Positions 63,856 through 64,000 of a stretch of DNA of 64,000 bases are shown piece by piece. The stretch's first letter is position 1; the number at the start of each line of letters is the position of its first letter. Location: assembly GCA_963676655.2 (NCBI GenBank), contig CAXXKX010000002.1, positions 682,001 to 746,000 of the forward strand, given 5' to 3'. Origin of the DNA: G963676655 sp963676655. GTDB lineage: Bacteria; Verrucomicrobiota; Lentisphaeria; Victivallales; Victivallaceae. The notes beneath the pieces were generated by a model, which searched no databases, was not told the DNA's origin, and worked only from the letters and a program-made list of their open reading frames with translations. The translations under genes were made by a program, and so were the position numbers.

Positions 63856-64000
63856 ATGAGTTTTACATCATCTGTCAGTTCGGGTATGTATATTGTTGAC
63901 GAAATTCTTTTTGCCAATGAAACACAAACAATCTATGCTGGAGGATTCACCAGTTCAATTGAGATTATGTCCGATGGCGTTCAAAATGTCTCTTCTGGAG
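63856..64000 (+). CDS. Strand-loop-strand adhesin, N-terminus (3' truncated by window)
   Basis: The frame is open to the window end: 48 codons beginning MSFTSSVSSGM, the same N-terminus type as the adhesins at 38364 (MSFTSAVSNGV) and 56148 (MALFTSSVSSGM). The first strand-loop-strand repeats (TQTIYAGGFTSSIEI, then DGVQNVSSG) are visible. AGCGAGGGG lies about six bases before the ATG. At least a fourth giant of this family therefore continues downstream; its size and C-terminus cannot be seen. Confidence 0.85.
   Translation, partial: MSFTSSVSSGMYIVDEILFANETQTIYAGGFTSSIEIMSDGVQNVSSG

Overview
The window looks like a chromosomal segment from a Gram-negative bacterium of the Planctomycetes-Verrucomicrobia-Lentisphaerae group, most likely a Lentisphaerota/Victivallales-type gut or marine organism. 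This is an inference from the family mix, with no marker gene present: a periplasmic alpha-2-macroglobulin with PBP1C, several giant strand-loop-strand/Fn3 surface proteins, a type I secretion system and SPASM radical-SAM modification. No rRNA, tRNA or CRISPR array was seen. Core genes are moderately GC-rich. The 4.7-12.9 kb stretch is visibly AT-rich, repeat-laden and accessory.

Layout. (1) 1-4723: alpha-2-macroglobulin (5' end cut by the window) overlapping pbpC, a known cell-envelope pair. (2) 4724-7860: a non-coding array of 37-bp palindromic repeats and 167-bp multi-hairpin elements, interrupted by a complete IS4-family element (19-bp terminal inverted repeats, 9-bp target duplication) that carries an AbrB-like passenger gene and a 28-bp perfect palindrome. 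(3) 7944-12815: three unknown minus-strand genes and a double FGE-sulfatase-domain lipoprotein flanked by 156-bp direct repeats. (4) 13018-16059: a Gfo/Idh/MocA oxidoreductase and a PhoU-like/PiT phosphate-transport operon. (5) 16696-22716: a giant surface protein with a metzincin and a trypsin-like protease domain. (6) 23471-29473: a radical SAM/SPASM enzyme, a leucine-rich-variant repeat lipoprotein ending in a 14-cysteine tail, and a Cys-ladder beta-helix protein. The module is bracketed by a duplicated leader of about 0.5 kb. (7) 29955-64000: a surface-protein factory with four strand-loop-strand giants (one cut by the window end), a vWA protein, a caspase-fold-like protein, a three-gene type I secretion operon, and an Aah/TibC-type O-heptosyltransferase.

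How the parts may work together (inference). Six large proteins lack an N-terminal Sec signal. Five of them share near-identical C-terminal PPC-like domains, no autotransporter beta-barrel is present, and an ABC/HlyD exporter with degenerate C39-like domains lies among them. The simplest reading is a type I secreted family whose strand-loop-strand repeats are glycosylated in the cytoplasm by the heptosyltransferase before export. The most novel candidate is the radical-SAM/Cys-tail LRV/Cys-ladder module, which resembles a peptide-modification (RiPP-like) system whose target is a tail fused to a large repeat lipoprotein.
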